From Formicarius rufipectus (lineage: Eukaryota; Chordata; Aves; Passeriformes; Formicariidae), in assembly GCA_013399695.1 (NCBI GenBank), contig VXAU01001770.1, positions 124,001 to 188,000 of the forward strand: a DNA stretch of 64,000 nucleotides. The letters run 5' to 3'. Within the stretch, counting starts at the first letter, position 1, and each line of letters opens with the position of its first letter. A program made the position numbers and the translations under genes. This document shows, piece after piece, positions 1 to 11,829 of the stretch. The notes under the pieces are model-generated. The model was given only the letters and a program-made list of their open reading frames with translations, ran no database searches and had not been told where the DNA came from.

Positions 1-2437
1 CTGTTTTGTATATAGTTTGATTCAGGAAGTAGAGAGCAATGTATAATTCCTGTCCAAGTAATGCCATTTGCTTCTCTTTGAAGACAACTTTCCTTGGACT
101 TCAGTTTAAATCCTGTTGGCTTACTTAGAAGCACGTTTTTCCCAAAAAATTGGTTCTAAATTTTATATTCCTCAAATGTGGATAAATGTGATCTGAAAAT
201 TAGTTTACCTCCATAGAATCAGCCTTCCTGTCTGTCTTTGCAAGAATGTTCTCTTACACTAACAACATGGCAAAATGCCTGAGTTGAAAATTCTCTCAAG
301 TCCTTCACGGCAAGATTCTGGTAGGATCAAAGAGTTTTCAAGTAAATGCATTTTTTTATTTACAGTTTCTGAAAGAAAGGAGTATAGTGGACCTCACAGA
401 GATGAACAGCATATTCTCTGTGTTTATTTTAGGCCATAAGAATTATACAAATGAGAAATCCATCCAAAAGCTATGTCACGCTCACATCGTCATTATTTTA
501 AGTCATAGTCAAGCTTTCCTCAGACTACAATTGCAAAAGTGAGCTAAGAATATTCTTTTCTCTCCTAAACTTTTGTCCATCTGTCTGAATTGGTGGTTTA
601 TTTGTGATAACCTTAGATTCATGTTATGACTTTTTGTTTAGTAAGTACATTTGTATTCACTAGGATTTCTTTTTGTAACAGATTTCAGTTATAAGTGTTT
701 TGTCTGGATATTAACTTTGAATAATTTGAATTCCAAAATCTGGAGATACCTTCTGTTTAAGAAGGCTGATGCTCTTTTAACTCAGCACAATTGCGCTGTA
801 TTCTAATGGCCAGCCATGTGGGAGGTAGTTCTCTTTTCAAGGGAAGGCAAGAATATGTGTCATTTGACTTTTTAAATTTAAACTTTTTAATTTTATGTAT
901 GTTAGAACTCTAATTAAGTATTTGATTTTTCTTTCTTTTGTTTCTCTCACACAAAGTGCAAAATACCCTTTTTTTTTTTTTTTCCTGGCAATACCGTTCA
1001 TTCCCAATAGGAAGTATTTTTAATAATACCAGCTTGACATTTCTTTTTTTCCCACTGCTTAAGTCCAAGAGCCAAACCAGGCCTCCCTGATCCTTCTCTC
1101 ACAATAGATTTTTTCATCACACAAGAAAGAAAAAGAAGGAAAAAAAACAGCATTATGGTTAAAACATAGTGTTTCACACCAGCCACAGGTGGATTTTGAT
1201 TACTTTTTAGTCAATCACTATGTATTCAGCAAAGCCTTGCATGCATAAAAAGTGTATAAAGTGGATTTAAACACGCTGAAAATATTTATTATTAAAAAAA
1301 AACAACCAAACAAAAACAAAACACACAAAAAAAACCCAAAAACAAAACAAAACAACAACAAAGAAAAAAAATTTATTTGAAGGAATAAGATGTCTTGGTT
1401 TAAATAACTACACACATTTAAGAAGAATTCAAGCTAATATGTTTAATAATGAATTTCTCATCATTCAGTGCGATAGAAAAATCTATATGGCATGTCTCTG
1501 AAGTGATACTGGAGCAAAAGACAGCTTGGTTCTGGATACCAGGAATGCATGTGTATTACTGAAATCCTAGACTGAAAGCCCAAGAGCAAATTATTGTTAC
1601 TTTATGTTGTTATTATAATACATTGTTATTTTAAGAGATGCTAAAGCTTCTTGAATTATTTAGCCAAGCTCTTACATTTTAAATTGATAAACAGAAAAGG
1701 GAGGAATTACTTATGCCTTTGGGATGCCTTTGTTATGTGAGATCCAACTGGATCTGTTGAATATGCCCCTATTTATTTTTATTTACCAAAGAATTAAAAG
1801 AAGGAAAGCTAGAATAGACTCATGAGGAAAATGTATATATGAGGACAGATATAGAGATGATAAAGACTTAGTAACTTTGCTGAGCAGTGTCTGAAGACAG
1901 ATGCACTCAGAGCTAAATACACAACTGGGTAAATTCCCATAAAACATACAGCTATATGTGGTGCAAATTAGTAAAAGAAAATTGATGCTGAAAATCAGGT
2001 GAAACTTCCTGGCAGACATTTTAGAAATAAACTTGCAGGAATACATTGAGTTCTGTATTTCTGAACACAGTTTTAAGGGCAGCAAGCACACGTAAGTTGA
2101 AGGAATACATAGTGTTTATCTAGCTTTTCCTTCTCTTTTTTTTTTTTCTTTTTAAACTGATGACTTAGGTTTTCGATTCTTCTATTTATTACTATGCAGC
2201 TATGACTGTCAGTTAATGGATTGATGTGATAACAATTGATGCTCTGCATTTTTCTTGATATTAATAGGATTTTTAACACATTGTTAGCAGAAATAATGTA
2301 ACAATTATAAATTCTGTGAGCCTTGATACAAAGTAGAGAGGTTGTATGTGTATTTCATGATACTGCAACTTTGATTCATTATGTATTCCACAGATAAAAA
2401 TTGTAAAGATTTGTGAATAGTCCCTTCTTCCCCACAG
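1..2437 (+). other. FMN1: FMN1 intron, 3' portion only
   Basis: This AT-rich stretch precedes the first recognisable coding exon and ends in a clean acceptor (a pyrimidine run, then CCCACAG at 2431-2437). I found no FH1 polyproline or FH2 coding sequence in it, so the next exon upstream lies outside the window. It holds an A/C-rich low-complexity patch near 1291-1371 and short T runs near 969 and 2137. No mobile element was recognised. The small open frames here lack codon structure, splice context and family resemblance. Confidence 0.75.
1291..1371. repeat. A/C-rich low-complexity patch
   Basis: Runs of A broken by single C or CC (for example AAAAACAACCAAACAAAAAC). It has the same character as the G/T patches elsewhere but on the opposite strand. 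The minus-strand open frame over it is artefactual. Confidence 0.8.
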
Positions 2438-2567
2438 ATTTTTATATGAGTTATCTCAGATCCCCAACTTCGCAGAACGAGCTCAGTGTATTATCTTTCA
2501 GTCAGTTTTCTCTGAAGGGATAACATCAGTGCACCGGAAAGTAGATATCATAACTCGTGCCTCCAAG
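2438..2567 (+). CDS. FMN1: FMN1 coding exon a (FH2 domain, helical middle part)
   Basis: This is an internal exon of formin 1. Formins are cytoplasmic homodimers that nucleate and processively elongate unbranched actin filaments through the FH2 domain. The first base completes a split codon and 43 codons follow, starting [11 protein letters not shown] and ending ITRASK. The 'FLYEL..IPNFxER..CIIFQ..FSE' pattern is the FH2 segment shared by FMN1 and FMN2, and the wording is closer to FMN1 as I know it. The acceptor is CCCACAG and the donor is GTAAGT at 2568. The exon ends on a codon boundary and joins in phase to the exon at 4003. No stop or frameshift is present. FMN2 is the main alternative; the C-terminal exons argue against it. 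Confidence 0.95.
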
Positions 2568-4002
2568 GTAAGTGCTAATGAAAGCTAAATCAAAACTTAA
2601 ATGCATGCTAGAGTATTTATGCTTCTTTCTTATCATAAGAGATGAACCGTAAACCAGCTTATTGCCTTTGCAAAGAAATAAAAATATATAAATGTATAAG
2701 TGCTTGTGAGAACTAAAAGAGGAGGAAAAAGGGAAGGGTATTGTGTCTGATGCCCTATGCAGTACATTGAGGTTCTTTTTGTATTTGAATGGTAGATTTT
2801 TATTTTTTTGCATATTAGATACCATAATAGATAATCTCCATAACCTAGAAATTAAATACCAGACAAGTTTTGTAGAGGACCTTGAAAACTTTCTTTTTTC
2901 TGCATACCATGGCTGATACCAATAGATGTTTGTCATATTCATTAGTTTATTACTTTTCCTTGACGTCTATTAATTTCTCTTAACCCTGATACGGTAGATT
3001 TTTTAGTATCTGACAGAGCTCTATCTAATATTTCTATTCTATGAAAGACAAAAGACAAGATTTATAAATTGTAACAAAATATGAAGAGTAGAGTGATGTA
3101 AGAATGAAGAGAGATATTAAATAGTGACATAAAGGTCTAACAACTAGCCAGAATGGTTAATGTTATTTCTTTTCAATTTGAAGATTGGCTTTTAATTAGC
3201 TTTGCTTCTATGAAGTACCCATGCTCTACCTCTTCGGCTTTCCTTGCAATAAAAATAATTGGTGTTTCCTTTCCAAAGGAGACATAAATAAGGAATTAGT
3301 GTTGTATGATATAAGGAAAGTCGTATTGCCCTCAGTTTACTTTTCTGGAGTTCGCACTGCAGTTGATTTATCCAATGTATAAGGCTACATAGTTAAGAAT
3401 TAAGCCTGTGGCCTTGGATTCTCAATTGACAAGACAGGTATCTTTATATGTAACTTAAAATAATTTACTGGTTGTACACTGTTTCTAAAATTATTTTCTG
3501 TTTTGAAACGTAGTAGTTAGTTAGCCCTTTAATATCTGCATTAAGTACGGATCGAGGAGTGTGAATTTTAGAATACCATGACCAATGAGAAGCAGACTGA
3601 ATAACAATCTGAGCCTAACCTAGTGGCAGAAAAAATAACATTTTTGACTGTGCCTTATGCAAACTGATGATAAATCACCTTGTCTGTAAGATTTTTAAAG
3701 GCTCCTGAGATTGTTTAGTAATCTTCCGTTAATTTTTTTGTCATCAACATAGTCTATGACACCATATAATTTGCTTCATATAGATTAGGTTAAACATAGT
3801 ACTTTAGGGAGATAAAATCTAATAAATGTTTCTGTCAAAGTCTTCATTATTGTACCAGCTTCAGCTTCCCTTACCTACCAAGGTAAAAACAGTCAAGAAA
3901 CAAAACCTTTAGCAAAATTAAAATTTTTTAAAAAGACTATTTAATATTAGCAATGAGAATTAATGTGCCAGTGGAAGTTACAAACCAGTATCCATTTTAC
4001 AG
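2568..4002 (+). other. FMN1: FMN1 intron (1.4 kb)
   Basis: Bounded by GTAAGT at 2568 and TTTTACAG ending at 4002. The intron is AT-rich unique sequence. I recognise no mobile element, RNA gene or conserved-looking block in it. Confidence 0.85.
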
Positions 4003-4149
4003 GCTTTGCTAAACATGACAAGTGTAAAGGAAATTTTGGGGTTGATTCTGGCTTTTGGAAATTATATGAACGGTGGGAATAGGACCCGAGGTCAAGCTGA
4101 TGGATTCGGTTTGGAAATACTCCCCAAACTAAAGGATGTCAAAAGCAGA
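4003..4149 (+). CDS. FMN1: FMN1 coding exon b (FH2 signature GNYMN)
   Basis: Forty-nine complete codons run from [12 protein letters not shown] to KDVKSR. The exon carries the most diagnostic FH2 motif, GNYMNGGN, followed by [20 protein letters not shown]. The GNxMN motif is the hallmark of FH2 domains and helps form the post/lasso contact that ties two FH2 subunits into a ring-like dimer. All motif residues are intact, so the encoded domain should be functional. The donor GT is at 4150-4151 (GTAAGT); both exon ends fall between codons. The exon joins in frame to DSGINLVDY at 7443. Confidence 0.96.
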
Positions 4150-7100
4150 GTAAGTACTAATTTTGGATAAAAGATCATTTTTCTCAAGTGTTCTTTTTGT
4201 TCCATCATCTATCAAAAGTTAATCTTTTATTTCTTAACATTCTTGTTTGAAAAAGCAGGGAACTTTGTACAATTTTCTTGTTTTCTTCTCCCAGTTTTTC
4301 ACCTCCTTCTGCATATGCATATGTTTCTATAATCTCTGATTTTTCTGGTTCAGTACTACTAGGATAATTATCTTATGTGAGAACATCTGTGTGTCTCTTT
4401 TACTAGCAGGGACCTACTTACAGTGGGGTAGAGAAAACTCAAACTGCTGAAATCTTCTCCAGTAAATGTCTTCTTTTTTTTTTTTTGCACTTAGGATATC
4501 TCTGTGTGAGTAAAAATATTTTAAAAATCAGGTTCAAAACCAAAACATCAGTAAAGATTCAGTGTAGTATATGCACTAACAAGTAATATATCATGGATAT
4601 AAATTCAAAATATGCAGGATTTTATTCTTCTTCAAAGAGGAGTTAGACCTGAAAAGGTATTTTCAGTCTTTGTTTTTAATTGTCAGTTAAATGGATGTAG
4701 GACATGAATTTTGAATGGCATGCATGAGAAAATGCTTATAGATGCAGTAAATTATTTTGTCAAAAATTGAGAACCACTAGCTGGGTTTTGATTAGTCATG
4801 CTAGGATCAAAGTCAGGATCAAACTCTAGACACCTTTTGAGATGAGGTTACTTTGTTTCTTATTTCAGTAAAGCAGAGGAGGAGGTGTTGGGTAATGTAG
4901 GCAATGGAGACACTTCTCAAAGTCATTCTTTGCCAAAACTTACCTAGACACCACATGGATATAGGAAGCAGCAAAGAAGAGATGTTTTTTGCTGATGTTG
5001 GTGCATATTTGCAGGATGAGAAAAAACTTCTTTCATGTTCTTCTTAAGTGATGTGCTTTCTGTAATATCAGAAAGGTAGATTTTAGGCTTTTGTTCCTAG
5101 TTATACTTTGTGTACGTGAGAATGCATTTTTGAGATAAACAACGTCAGGAAAGTGGTATGTCTAAGGATCTTATTTTTTTGTTTCACTTCTGAATATCAA
5201 CAAAGTGTAAAAACACATTTAATGAATTGATCAGTGAACAACTGTATTAGTGAAAGCTTTTCCAATGGATCTGAGTCCTTCGTCTCTTGAAAGCATTGAG
5301 GTGCTGGAGCATGTCCAAAGAGCAATGAAGCTGGTGATGGTTCTGGATCACAAGTCTTATGAGAACCAGCTGAGGGATCTGGGGTTGTTTATCCTGGAGA
5401 AAAAAAGGCTGAAGGGAGACCTTATCACTTTCTAAAATTACCTGAAAGGAGATTGTAGCCAGGGGGATCTTGATCTCTTCTCCCAGGCAAGAAATGATGG
5501 GATGAGAGGAAACTGCCTCAAGTTGTGCCAGAGGAGGTTTAGACTGGATCTTGGGAAAAATTTCTTTACCAAAAGGGTTGTCAGGCTGCCCAGGAAAGTG
5601 GTGGAATGGTCATCCTTAGAGATATTTAAAAGACGTGTAAATGTAGCACTTAGGAACACAGTTTAGTGGTGGACATGACAGTGCTGAGTTTACAGTTGGA
5701 CTCAACAGTCTTAGAGGTATTTTCCAACCTAAATAACTCTGTGATTTTAATTCTTACTTTCCTCTTCACTGTGCTAGTTCAGCTGTACCATATGATCACT
5801 TTTCTTCCAGACCTACTCTGTGGACAAGACACAGTACAAGCTGGAGCTGAACTAGAACGAGGCCAAGTTTCCCATTATTTGGGTGTTTGTTGTTTGGCTA
5901 GCTGCCTTGAAGGAGAATGTGAAACAACTGGGCTCTGCCTCACTTTTCTCAGTAGAAGTGATGATGTTAGTCTTACTCTTCCATCTACCCATAAACTTCA
6001 TAGAACTTAATTATTTCTGGGGCTTCCCATGTGGCTGCATTTAGCCAGCATGTTCCAAAATTAGGCATTATGAAAATTAGTGCTGATGTACAGTGTAATT
6101 GAACAAGACTTGTTCCTTAGCCGAAGAAGCTAACAAAAAAATACAGTATTTACAGTTTCCTGGTAGCCGAAGTAAGTATATTAGTTTAGATTAATTTCCA
6201 AAATGTGTAAAAACTCAAAGGGTCCAGCTGCTACGGGCAGACATGAAGGCTCAGAAGTAATTGGTGGGCTATATTTGCAAGGAGGAAAAATGTAGAGTCT
6301 CATATATTTGAACATGAAGATATTCTTCCTGTGTCGCATTACTCCCTTCTTGTGAATTGCCAGCAAGCAATATTATGTGAGCTGAATCCCATGAGATAAA
6401 GAGCCAGTGTTAAATGTCTCTTATTTCACATAAAAGTCATTTGTTGTCATGTGAGCTTAGAAAGTTATTTTTAATAGAGATTTTTTTGACCTGCCAGCAC
6501 TGCCTTCTAAAACCATTATAAATGCAGAGTGGCTTTGTCTGCATGACAGCAGTGACTGACTTAGAAGAATTTTGCTGTTGTATGATATTAATAAAATATA
6601 ATGTACTGCAGGCTCTAATGTAAACGAGACAGCTCTGTACAGGAAGTGAGACATTGTTCATATAGAAAAGTTTGTCCTGAGACCTGTCAATGTAGAATAT
6701 GAAAACACATCCAAAAATTTCAAAGACATTCCAGATACAATTCCCTATATGATGATTCTTTCATGTTGCTGAACAGTATCTTGTAATGTATAACTTTGCC
6801 TTTGTTCATCTGGCCTATGCTGACCCAATGAGATGCAACAAAATAAAATATTGTGGACAGTTGTGTCCAGGAACATGGAAATGGTGATTCCATAAAGTGA
6901 GAATTAAAATCCATATGGTAACAGGGCATGAAATATATTTCTTAGTTAGATGCTGTCTGTTTTCATATTTGGAATAAAACATGTATCTATGCCTCTTTCA
7001 GGTCTGCATTATAGGTGATTGAGACTAGAGGAATCATGAAATTCAGTTCACCTTAATATGTCTAAGATGACTGTAACATTAGGTGATATTAAGTTCAAGG

Positions 7101-7442
7101 GTAATATTACTAAATATTATTATTATTTGAGTTAATATTATTATTCAATAATGCCCTGTGTTATTAAGTAAAATATGGGGACAGCTTCTCCCAGTGCATG
7201 TATTTCTACCTGGTATTTAGAACCAAAAGAAACTCAAGATCCAGTGGTGGTATGATCAAGCCAGTGTTGTAAAAGATCAGTTTTTTTCAGTCAGTAATGC
7301 TAAGGCTGAAAATACTGTGAGTCCTATTTCTTACAGCAATATAAAATAATAAGACATTTATTTTGAAATGGAGTACATTTTCACTCACTTGAATCAGTGT
7401 AAATCACACATTTTTAATAATTTTATTTTTATTTTTTCCTAG
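4150..7442 (+). other. FMN1: FMN1 intron (3.3 kb) with CR1 insertion
   Basis: Bounded by GTAAGT and TTTTTCCTAG. A + strand CR1 LINE 3' end occupies about 5255-5747. The rest is AT-rich unique DNA, including an ATT-rich patch near 7095-7160 and a self-complementary 12-mer (CATATGCATATG) at 4312-4323. No coding exon was found. The open frame at 5666-6010 straddles the CR1 end and its flank and is not a gene. Confidence 0.85.
5255..5747 (+). mobile_element. CR1 LINE, 5'-truncated 3' end with decayed ORF2
   Basis: About 490 bp of the 3' end of a chicken-repeat-1 non-LTR retrotransposon in + orientation. Translating from about 5280 gives a recognisable C-terminus of the CR1 reverse transcriptase ORF (LEHVQRAMKLV, then LRDLGLFILEKKRLKGDLI). 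It is interrupted by a stop at 5432, with further similarity around 5540-5640 (FRLD.GKNFFTKR). The 3' end shows the usual 'GAGGTATTTTCCAACCT..ATAACTCTGTGATTTT' ending. It is heavily mutated, so this is an old insertion that shares the host intron's orientation. Confidence 0.88.
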
Positions 7443-7502
7443 GATAGTGGTATTAATCTTGTGGATTATGTTGTCATATATTACCTACGCCATTGTGATA
7501 AG
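7443..7502 (+). CDS. FMN1: FMN1 coding exon c (FH2 domain)
   Basis: A short exon of exactly 20 codons, from DSGINLVDY to LRHCDK. It follows directly from [10 protein letters not shown] of the previous exon, matching the usual FH2 order 'LPKLxDVKS-xDN..SLxxYVVxYYLR'. Acceptor TTCCTAG; donor GTAAAAG, slightly off consensus at +4/+5 but acceptable. Both boundaries lie between codons, so skipping would remove 20 residues without a frameshift. Confidence 0.94.
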
Positions 7503-8164
7503 GTAAAAGATTCTTTTCTCTATCAGTCTCTTCAAAAGTAGGTTTCTTTAATGGATTGTAAAAGGGTTTGTTTTACTTTTTTTGAAATCTGAACATGGAA
7601 AAAAAATCCATTTCTTTTGCTTTCTTATAATAGTTGTGTGCCTCAACAGGCATGAAATTTGCTATAGGTTTTAAGATAAGACTTCGGAAAATTTTACATT
7701 AGTTGTTGAATGATCCACTGCAGAAAATTGCCTGTGCTTGTTGCAGACTTGGACAGGTGGTCACTCCAGCCCTGTCTTACTACATCTGGGTTACTGTAAC
7801 ATTGTAAAATTTCTTCTGATGTCATTGCATTGGAAGACACAAGCACGGTTTCTCTCTTATGACAGAATGCAATGACAGGTTGGTATTTTCAGATAGGTGA
7901 TGAGGATGAAAGTAAGGGTTGAAATGTAGGAGGAGATGTGGCTGCTGCTTTGAGTGAGTTACATTTATGAAGCTTTGTGATACTAGCAGTGGCCAGACTT
8001 ACTGAGTAAAAAATTTGAGCTATTGTATTTCAAATGAAAATGTCACTATTAATTGATTTTAAGTATATGATGGCTTATATTTTCTTCCTTCTGTTATTTT
8101 TTTTTCAAATTCTTACATAAGGTTGTTGCATTCATGAGTTAGTAATCATGAGATATGTAATCTT

Positions 8165-8275
8165 GTACTGGCTTTCTTTCTTTATCTTTGTTTCTTTTTT
8201 GTTGTGTTTTGATTTTGGTTTTGTTGTTTTGAGGGTTTTTTTGTTTGTTTTGGTTTTGTTTTGTTTTTGCTTTCT
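8165..8275. repeat. T/G-rich low-complexity patch
   Basis: Irregular runs of T separated by single or double G (for example TTTGTTTGTTTTGGTTTTG) with very few A or C. It resembles other G/T patches in this window (8661-8735, 19431-19767) and the A/C patch at 1291-1371 on the opposite strand. Confidence 0.75.
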
Positions 8276-8660
8276 AATCAATTTATTTAAATATTTGTTA
8301 TTTAATTTTTTCTGCAAAGTTTCTACTACACTGTAACTTCAGGGAATTTTGTAAAACAAAACAGATTGTCTTCCTTGGGAGGAAATTAACATAGTGTGAA
8401 ATTGTCATCCACTGCACTTCTTCCCCCAAAAAGTGTTTGTTTTTTTATAATAATAAAATTTTTTCCCTGTTCTCAAAACAATTAGCCCTCCAACCTGGGA
8501 GTTTTCCTTTTTTTACAGATTTGAAATCTATGCCCAAGTATATGCATGTTTTAAGCTCACTAGTATATGCTTATACACAGCAATGGCATATTAATACCAT
8601 TAATGTATACTTTGTGTGTTAAACTTCCACTAGAGATACTGCTTTGAACCTTTTAAGAGG

Positions 8661-8735
8661 GTTGTGTGTGGGTTTTTTGTTTGGTTGGGGGTTTTGTTTG
8701 TTTCTTTGTTCTTGGTTTTGTTTGTTCTGTTTTAC
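8661..8735. repeat. T/G-rich low-complexity patch
   Basis: G/T-rich irregular repeat with a few C. It contains GTTTGGTTGGGGGTTTTG-type words and interrupts otherwise ordinary intronic DNA. Confidence 0.7.
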
Positions 8736-9285
8736 TTCTGATTTTTTTTTTATTAGTGTGCTAAAAATAAGGTATATACTGAGGAGTTCCATACAGACCT
8801 TAACCCGTGTGGTTTTTTTTAGCCACATAAACCTTCAACTGTTTATTTTAATCTGTGTTAAAAACTTCAGGCAATATATAAGTTTTCAATTTATGCTTAC
8901 AAAGTGCATGTATATTTAATGAGTTGAGAGAGAGTAAAACCACAAACTTTTGGCATAAGATCACGTCTTGCGTTAAAATAGGCATTCCTGTTATCTCTTT
9001 TTAAGAAACTTCTAATCCCTTATTTAAAATTTTATTGCCATTAAATGAACTGAAATGTTGTGAGTTCAATTTAGTTTCAAAGTTTAAGTTGTACACAGAT
9101 TGCTTTACAACATCTAAAAGGAAGTTGCAATATTCAGAATGGTCAGTATTTAATCTTGAATGAGATACATGTTGTTCTTCAAAAAATGATTTAAAATATG
9201 CTATTTCTTTAGTTTTGTAACACTGTTTCATAGATGAGAATTCAATTTATTTCACTGCAATTGCATTCAGTTTTCATAGTGGCAT

Positions 9286-9305
9286 GTTTGTTTGTTTGTT
9301 TGTTT
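9286..9305 (+). repeat. (TTTG)n microsatellite forming the polypyrimidine tract
   Basis: Five GTTT units lie immediately upstream of the splice acceptor at 9310-9311 and make up most of the T-rich tract expected there. Length variation would directly alter the 3' splice site context of the next exon. Confidence 0.85.
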
Positions 9306-9311
9306 CTTTAG

Positions 9312-9432
9312 GAAGCAGGAACAGACAAGAGTATTTTTCCTTTACCAGAACCACAAGATTTTTTCCAGGCCTCCCAAGTTAAATTTGAAGACCTAATAAA
9401 AGACTTAAGGAAACTGAAGAGAGATCTAGAAG
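9312..9432 (+). CDS. FMN1: FMN1 coding exon d (FH2, '[13 protein letters not shown]' segment)
   Basis: Forty codons from EAGTDKSIF to KLKRDLE plus the first base of a split codon. The [25 protein letters not shown] string is characteristic of FMN1 and FMN2 and marks the C-terminal helical bundle of FH2. Acceptor TTTCTTTAG, donor GTAACT at 9433. The trailing G joins to CC at 22738 to make an alanine codon, followed by SEKQMKLV, which restores the family sequence exactly in phase. Confidence 0.95.
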
Positions 9433-10394
9433 GTAACTGGGAACTTTCACATTTGTTTTGCTAACAACAAAGTGCCATTTAAAATGTGATCTTTATTAGG
9501 TTTACTTATTGCTAATTAGGTTTATAATGTTGATTCATTTAGAGTTTTTACACTGTGGCACAAATTACTCACATAAATTAGAAAGAAAAAAATTAAACTC
9601 ATGACTTAATAAAAATAAAAGTAGAGATCCTGAAAAGTATTTTTTCTTTTTACAATTGAAAGGCCCCCAGAGAAATCTTTCTGAATATTTCATTAGTTAT
9701 GTGTGAATTTTCCTCTGGCTTCTCCAGAACTATGAGTTTAACTGTAGATATCTGTTAGTTCCATAACATAAATACTTTCTTCAGGACTTGAATAACAATG
9801 ATTCAAAAGCTACAAGAAAGAGTTGAATACTATTAATGTAGAAATAAAACACAGCTTGCCAAGGCACAGCAAAGGGAAATGGAAAGCTTCAGTTCAAAAT
9901 ATTTTCACCCTGGGACATAAAATAAACATTTAAAAATGTTTATTAAAAAGGGGTTCAGAAACCCAAGTCATCTATCAATCAAGGTACTGAGTGGAAATAG
10001 AATAGGAAGGGTTGTTCTTTCAAGTATTTCAAGCAGTTTCCTCTTTATTTTGTGCTACATATGGCTGTCTAAAATAAATTCATATTTTAGGCCAGTCTTT
10101 TTTTGTTAAAGAAAAGTCACTACTTCTGCTGCAGCAGTTTTATGTAGAAAATGGAGTTTAGGGAGAAAATCTGCATAAAAGCCTGTAAAAACTTTTACAT
10201 CAATGCATCTGAATGGAAGAGTCCTTTTCTAATGAGAGTTTAAAATTACGACTGTATTGAAATTTTTTCAATGTAAGGCGATGAAAACCATTACAAAAGA
10301 GTTTATCCTTACAGTTAGAAATTGCTGGGTTAGGTCACTGCCATCTTTAGGATGGTTTCAAAGGTTAACAGTGGTAGTAAAGTATCAGTTGTTG

Positions 10395-10600
10395 TTTGTT
10401 CGACCCGGGCATAAGTGAGTGCTCTATCTCCTCTCATCGCTTGGCCCTGTAAGCCCCTTGGCCTGCCCTCTTTTGGGCTCGTTTTTGCAGAAACATGATC
10501 TGTGTTTGATCTTGTACTTTTTCAGCATGTAGTCCTGCTGTCATGCATCTTAGTCGTGCAGGAACCGCAGTGAGGCTGTGACGTTCACATCATATTTGTT
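10395..10600. other. CpG-bearing GC-richer patch in intron
   Basis: Contains TTCGACCCGGGC, CATCGCTTGG, GCTCGTTTT, AGTCGTGCAGGAACCGC and GACGTTCAC, many more CpGs than the surrounding intron. It matches no repeat I recognise. It could be a regulatory element or a decayed insertion. Confidence 0.4.
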
Positions 10601-11194
10601 CTACATTGCAAAGGCACAGATAGTGAGGAGGAACACGTAAACACTTTAACCCTTGCAATAAAAACTCCAGCTTTCTTGTAATCACTGATCTATGTTTTCT
10701 AGAACAAATTTTTGTAGGGATTTATAGCAGATCTAGAAAAATTGTTGTGTTGAGGTTGTTTTTGTAATTCTTCTTTGTAAAGATGTATTTGAAATCCAGC
10801 CAAAGCAATTAACATATAAAGTTAATGACAGCACGGATTTGAAACCAGTAAGATTGTGGAAGTGTTTTCAGATGTGGGTATTTTATCACACAGAAATATG
10901 CAACAGAATTCTAACAAACATTCCTGTGATTAGTTTCTTACATTTAAACAAAGAGACAATCACTTGTATAAAAATGTATCTCTTTCAAACATTCCCATTC
11001 AAATTTTTTACTTCAGTTAGTCCTGTAGTTAATTTTTAAATCAAAATTTTAATTGAAGAGGTTATAATTTTAACACATACAACAAAGATTTGATGAGTCT
11101 CTGTAGTTTATTGTAGTCATTAAAAAGTTGTGGCTGCTGGCAGAATACCAGTGAAAGTCTAAAGCTGAAACAGATGTGAGTAGTAGAAACCAAG

Positions 11195-11245
11195 TCCAGA
11201 GAAGCGTCGGGCCCAGCTATCCAGACAGGCGCGGCCCTTCAGATG
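11195..11245. other. Short CpG cluster in intron
   Basis: GAAGCGTCGGGCCCAGC followed by GACAGGCGCGGCCC: four CpGs within about 30 bp in an otherwise CpG-poor intron, 600 bp from the patch at 10395. Identity unknown. Confidence 0.4.
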
Positions 11246-11787
11246 TAAATAATTTGAACAATATTAAATGGGCCTGCCTGTGTTATAGGGTACGTTGAAT
11301 TTATTTCGCAGTTTGTTGGCTAGGGTAGCCTTAAGCAGATTACCTTGGAAGTGGGATGAGGCAAAGGTAATAAATGAAAGAGGGGTTTTCTGGTGTGTCA
11401 TTAGGGAATGAACTAATGTTCCTGTTAGTGACTTACTTTTTTTTTTTAATGAGGTTTGTACTGAATGATTAAATAAATATATATCACCTCTTGCAACTGA
11501 AATGGCAATTTGGATAGACATTTTTAATAGTAGTTGTCATTTAAAAATATATTTTAGTTTATCAAGACATTAATTTATCTTTTTAACATGGATATTAACA
11601 TAGGAAAGATAGAGTTATCATGAATGGCACATCTTAATGGTGTAAACCTCTAGTTTGAAATACCTAGACACTGTGGAACCAAGAGTTCAAATTTAGATGG
11701 AGCACAAACCCTTTCATCCTTTTCAGATAAACAGATTGAATTCCATACAATTTGCTATTTTTATGTCTTCAGATTAGACTTTAAAGT

Positions 11788-11829
11788 GACAGACTAACTT
11801 TAGTTAAAAGGGACAGACTAACTTTAGTT
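11788..11829. repeat. 18-bp direct repeat
   Basis: GACAGACTAACTTTAGTT occurs at 11788-11805 and again at 11812-11829, with a 6-bp spacer: a small local tandem duplication. Confidence 0.9.

Larger units (their letters stand above)
7503..9311 (+). other. FMN1: FMN1 intron (1.8 kb) with T/G-rich patches
   Basis: Bounded by GTAAAAG and TTTCTTTAG. Two T/G-rich low-complexity patches lie at about 8165-8275 and 8661-8735. A TTTG microsatellite runs directly into the 3' splice site (9286-9305). The stretch 7720-7960 is less AT-rich and contains an E-box/GLI-like word, CAGGTGGTC, near 7755. Open frames on both strands across the low-complexity patches are artefacts of base composition. Confidence 0.8.

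Noticed and set aside
2526..2942. 138-codon minus-strand open frame
   Set aside because: It overlaps FMN1 exon a antisense and then ordinary intron; no family resemblance, composition typical of AT-rich noncoding DNA.
5250..6010. Open frames at 5250-5435 and 5666-6010 as possible genes
   Set aside because: The first is a decayed CR1 reverse-transcriptase C-terminus; the second starts in the CR1 3' end and continues into unique flank.
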